Part shown: one piece after another, positions 5,502-6,632 of the stretch
Numbering within the stretch: position 1 is the first letter of the stretch
Layout of the letters: each line of letters starts with the position of its first letter
From: Gemmatimonadota bacterium
Lineage (GTDB): Bacteria > Gemmatimonadota > Gemmatimonadetes > Palauibacterales > Palauibacteraceae
Direction: 5' to 3'
Assembly: GCA_030598525.1 (NCBI GenBank)
Contig: JAUVPT010000092.1
Location: 1-6,632, forward strand
Length of the DNA: 6,632 nt
Position numbers and translations under genes: made by a program
Notes under the pieces: generated by a model
Databases searched by the model: none
Seen by the model: only the letters and a program-made list of their open reading frames with translations
What the model was told of the DNA's origin: nothing

Positions 5502-6632
5502 TCAGTCGAGCGCCTCGAACCGGGGGTTCACCGCGTTGTTGTAGATGGAGCCAAAACGGTAACTGAGACCGAAAGAGAAATCGTACCGAAACTCTGTCCC
5601 GAGCTCCCGCTGGCGCAGGAGGATTTCCTCGTCCGTGGCTTCGCCGGCCCTGAGGTTGATCTGGTCTTTGACCCGGGCCAGCCTGCCGTTCACGTTGAAA
5701 TCCAGCCCGCGAAGCAGGCGCACGCTGAGCCACCCGAACGCCTCGACCCGGTGCCGTTCCAGGTCGTCAAGGTACTGGAACGCCTCGAGCCCGACCGTTG
5801 CGTTTCCCCACGGCTCCTTCATGGACAGTCCCGCGAACAGGCTGTGGGCCGGCCGGGTCTCCTCGGTCTCTCCATAGATCGTGATCTCCACGTAGTTCGC
5901 GTGCTGGACCCCGACCGCATACAGGAACGTGAGCTGTCTTCGGGTGGATTCGACGTATGGCCACACGCTGAACTCGAGGGCCGGGGCTGCCCAGACCCGG
6001 AGATCGTAGTTGCCGTACAGGGAGTGTGCCGCGTTGACCTCTCCGCCTGCAGACCAGTGATCCCCCAGGCTCCACACCTGGAGAAGCGAGGCTCCATAGT
6101 CTCTCCGCAGGCCATGGGTGGTGGAACCGTCGCTTAGCTCGAAGGAGCTCTCGGAATAGCGGCCGTAGGTCCAGATCTCCGTCTTCACATCCTCGGTCGT
6201 CCGGTTCGCCGAGATGGAGCCCGACACGGAGTACTCGCTGGTGCGTTCCTCGCCCCCCAGGGACCCGTTGGTCCGCAGGCGGAAGATCCACGAGTTCCAT
6301 GGGTCTGCAGCCTCCACGGCCTCCAGAACCGCGCCCGAAGGCTCCTTCCAGATCACCTCGATCTGGTCCGCCAGCGGGGTGCGTGCGACGTACGGGATCA
6401 GCCCGAGTTCGATGATGCGGGTCAGCTGTTCGCGCTCCTCGGCATCGGTGTCCGTGGGGCTCGAGACTTGCAGCAGTGTATCACTGACCGACGCCATGTC
6501 CTCGAGGCCTATGAAGGCAAGCGTGTTCTCGCGTCCTCCGGCTCCTGTTTGCTGGGATGTGATCAGCAGGTGAACCTGCGCGTCCTGCCGATCGCGGACC
6601 CAGGCCACGTAAGGGATTTCCTGCCGGATGAA
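5502..6632 (-). CDS. Probable outer-membrane beta-barrel protein (N-terminus cut by window edge)
   Basis: The frame is open from the right edge to the TGA at 5502, giving 376 residues; the true start lies outside the window. The visible N-terminal part, 'FIRQEIPYVAWVRDR' followed by 'DAQVHLLITSQQTGAGGREN' (together about 1-36), is a compact alpha/beta-looking module with a V-H-x-L-I-T strand. A linker with many acidic residues follows (about 55-100; 'ADQIEVIWKE'). From about 110 to the end the sequence alternates polar and aromatic or aliphatic residues in short strands ('WIFRLRTNGSLGGEE', 'SEYSVSGSISANRTTED', 'FSFGLSYRFGSIYNN'), as in outer-membrane barrels. The final strand does not end in the usual aromatic residue: the chain continues about 15 residues past YRFG to FEALD. 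I recall similar proteins from Gemmatimonadota and Bacteroidota annotated as hypothetical. Function unknown; an envelope location is inferred. The next gene downstream on this strand is the propeller lipoprotein. Confidence 0.7.
   Translation of the reverse strand, partial: FIRQEIPYVAWVRDRQDAQVHLLITSQQTGAGGRENTLAFIGLEDMASVSDTLLQVSSPTDTDAEEREQLTRIIELGLIPYVARTPLADQIEVIWKEPSGAVLEAVEAADPWNSWIFRLRTNGSLGGEERTSEYSVSGSISANRTTEDVKTEIWTYGRYSESSFELSDGSTTHGLRRDYGASLLQVWSLGDHWSAGGEVNAAHSLYGNYDLRVWAAPALEFSVWPYVESTRRQLTFLYAVGVQHANYVEITIYGETEETRPAHSLFAGLSMKEPWGNATVGLEAFQYLDDLERHRVEAFGWLSVRLLRGLDFNVNGRLARVKDQINLRAGEATDEEILLRQRELGTEFRYDFSFGLSYRFGSIYNNAVNPRFEALD

Overview
This window is GC-rich, gene-dense bacterial DNA. 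It holds five real protein genes, two of them cut by the window edges, plus one very small gene. The best guess for the host is a member of Gemmatimonadota or a close relative. The basis is the lipoprotein at 4158-5411, with its 'DSAG(I)xIVE' start and 'GREGEGPGEF' propeller motif, and the neighbouring barrel-like protein, both of types I associate with that phylum. This taxonomic call is an inference from protein style, not from a marker gene.

Layout, left to right. Positions 1-1416 (minus) carry an exported DUF4139-family protein whose C-terminus runs off the left edge. Positions 1515-2294 (minus) carry a short-chain dehydrogenase/reductase of the YdfG (3-hydroxy acid / serine dehydrogenase) type. 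Just upstream, at 2322-2405 (minus), is a 27-residue single-membrane-span microprotein with a very strong ribosome binding site; it lies in the same frame as the dehydrogenase, separated from it by one TGA. A divergent intergenic region (2406-2722) contains one conspicuous AT-rich island. Positions 2723-4108 (plus) encode a tyrosine phenol-lyase, identified residue by residue against the Citrobacter enzyme. A perfect 12-bp GC-rich hairpin (4116-4144) separates it from the convergent lipoprotein gene at 4158-5411 (minus). Positions 5502-6632 (minus) carry the C-terminal part of a probable outer-membrane beta-barrel protein that runs off the right edge.

How the genes may work together. The lyase would split L-tyrosine into phenol, pyruvate and ammonia in the cytoplasm. 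Divergent from it is a probable three-gene minus-strand unit: microprotein, SDR, DUF4139 protein. The two rightmost genes also run in the same direction and look like cell-envelope proteins (outer-membrane barrel, then propeller lipoprotein). No tyrosine transporter, TyrR-type regulator or phenol-handling enzyme is visible in the window, so the lyase looks like a stand-alone catabolic gene here. No mobile elements, CRISPR arrays, tRNA or rRNA genes were seen.
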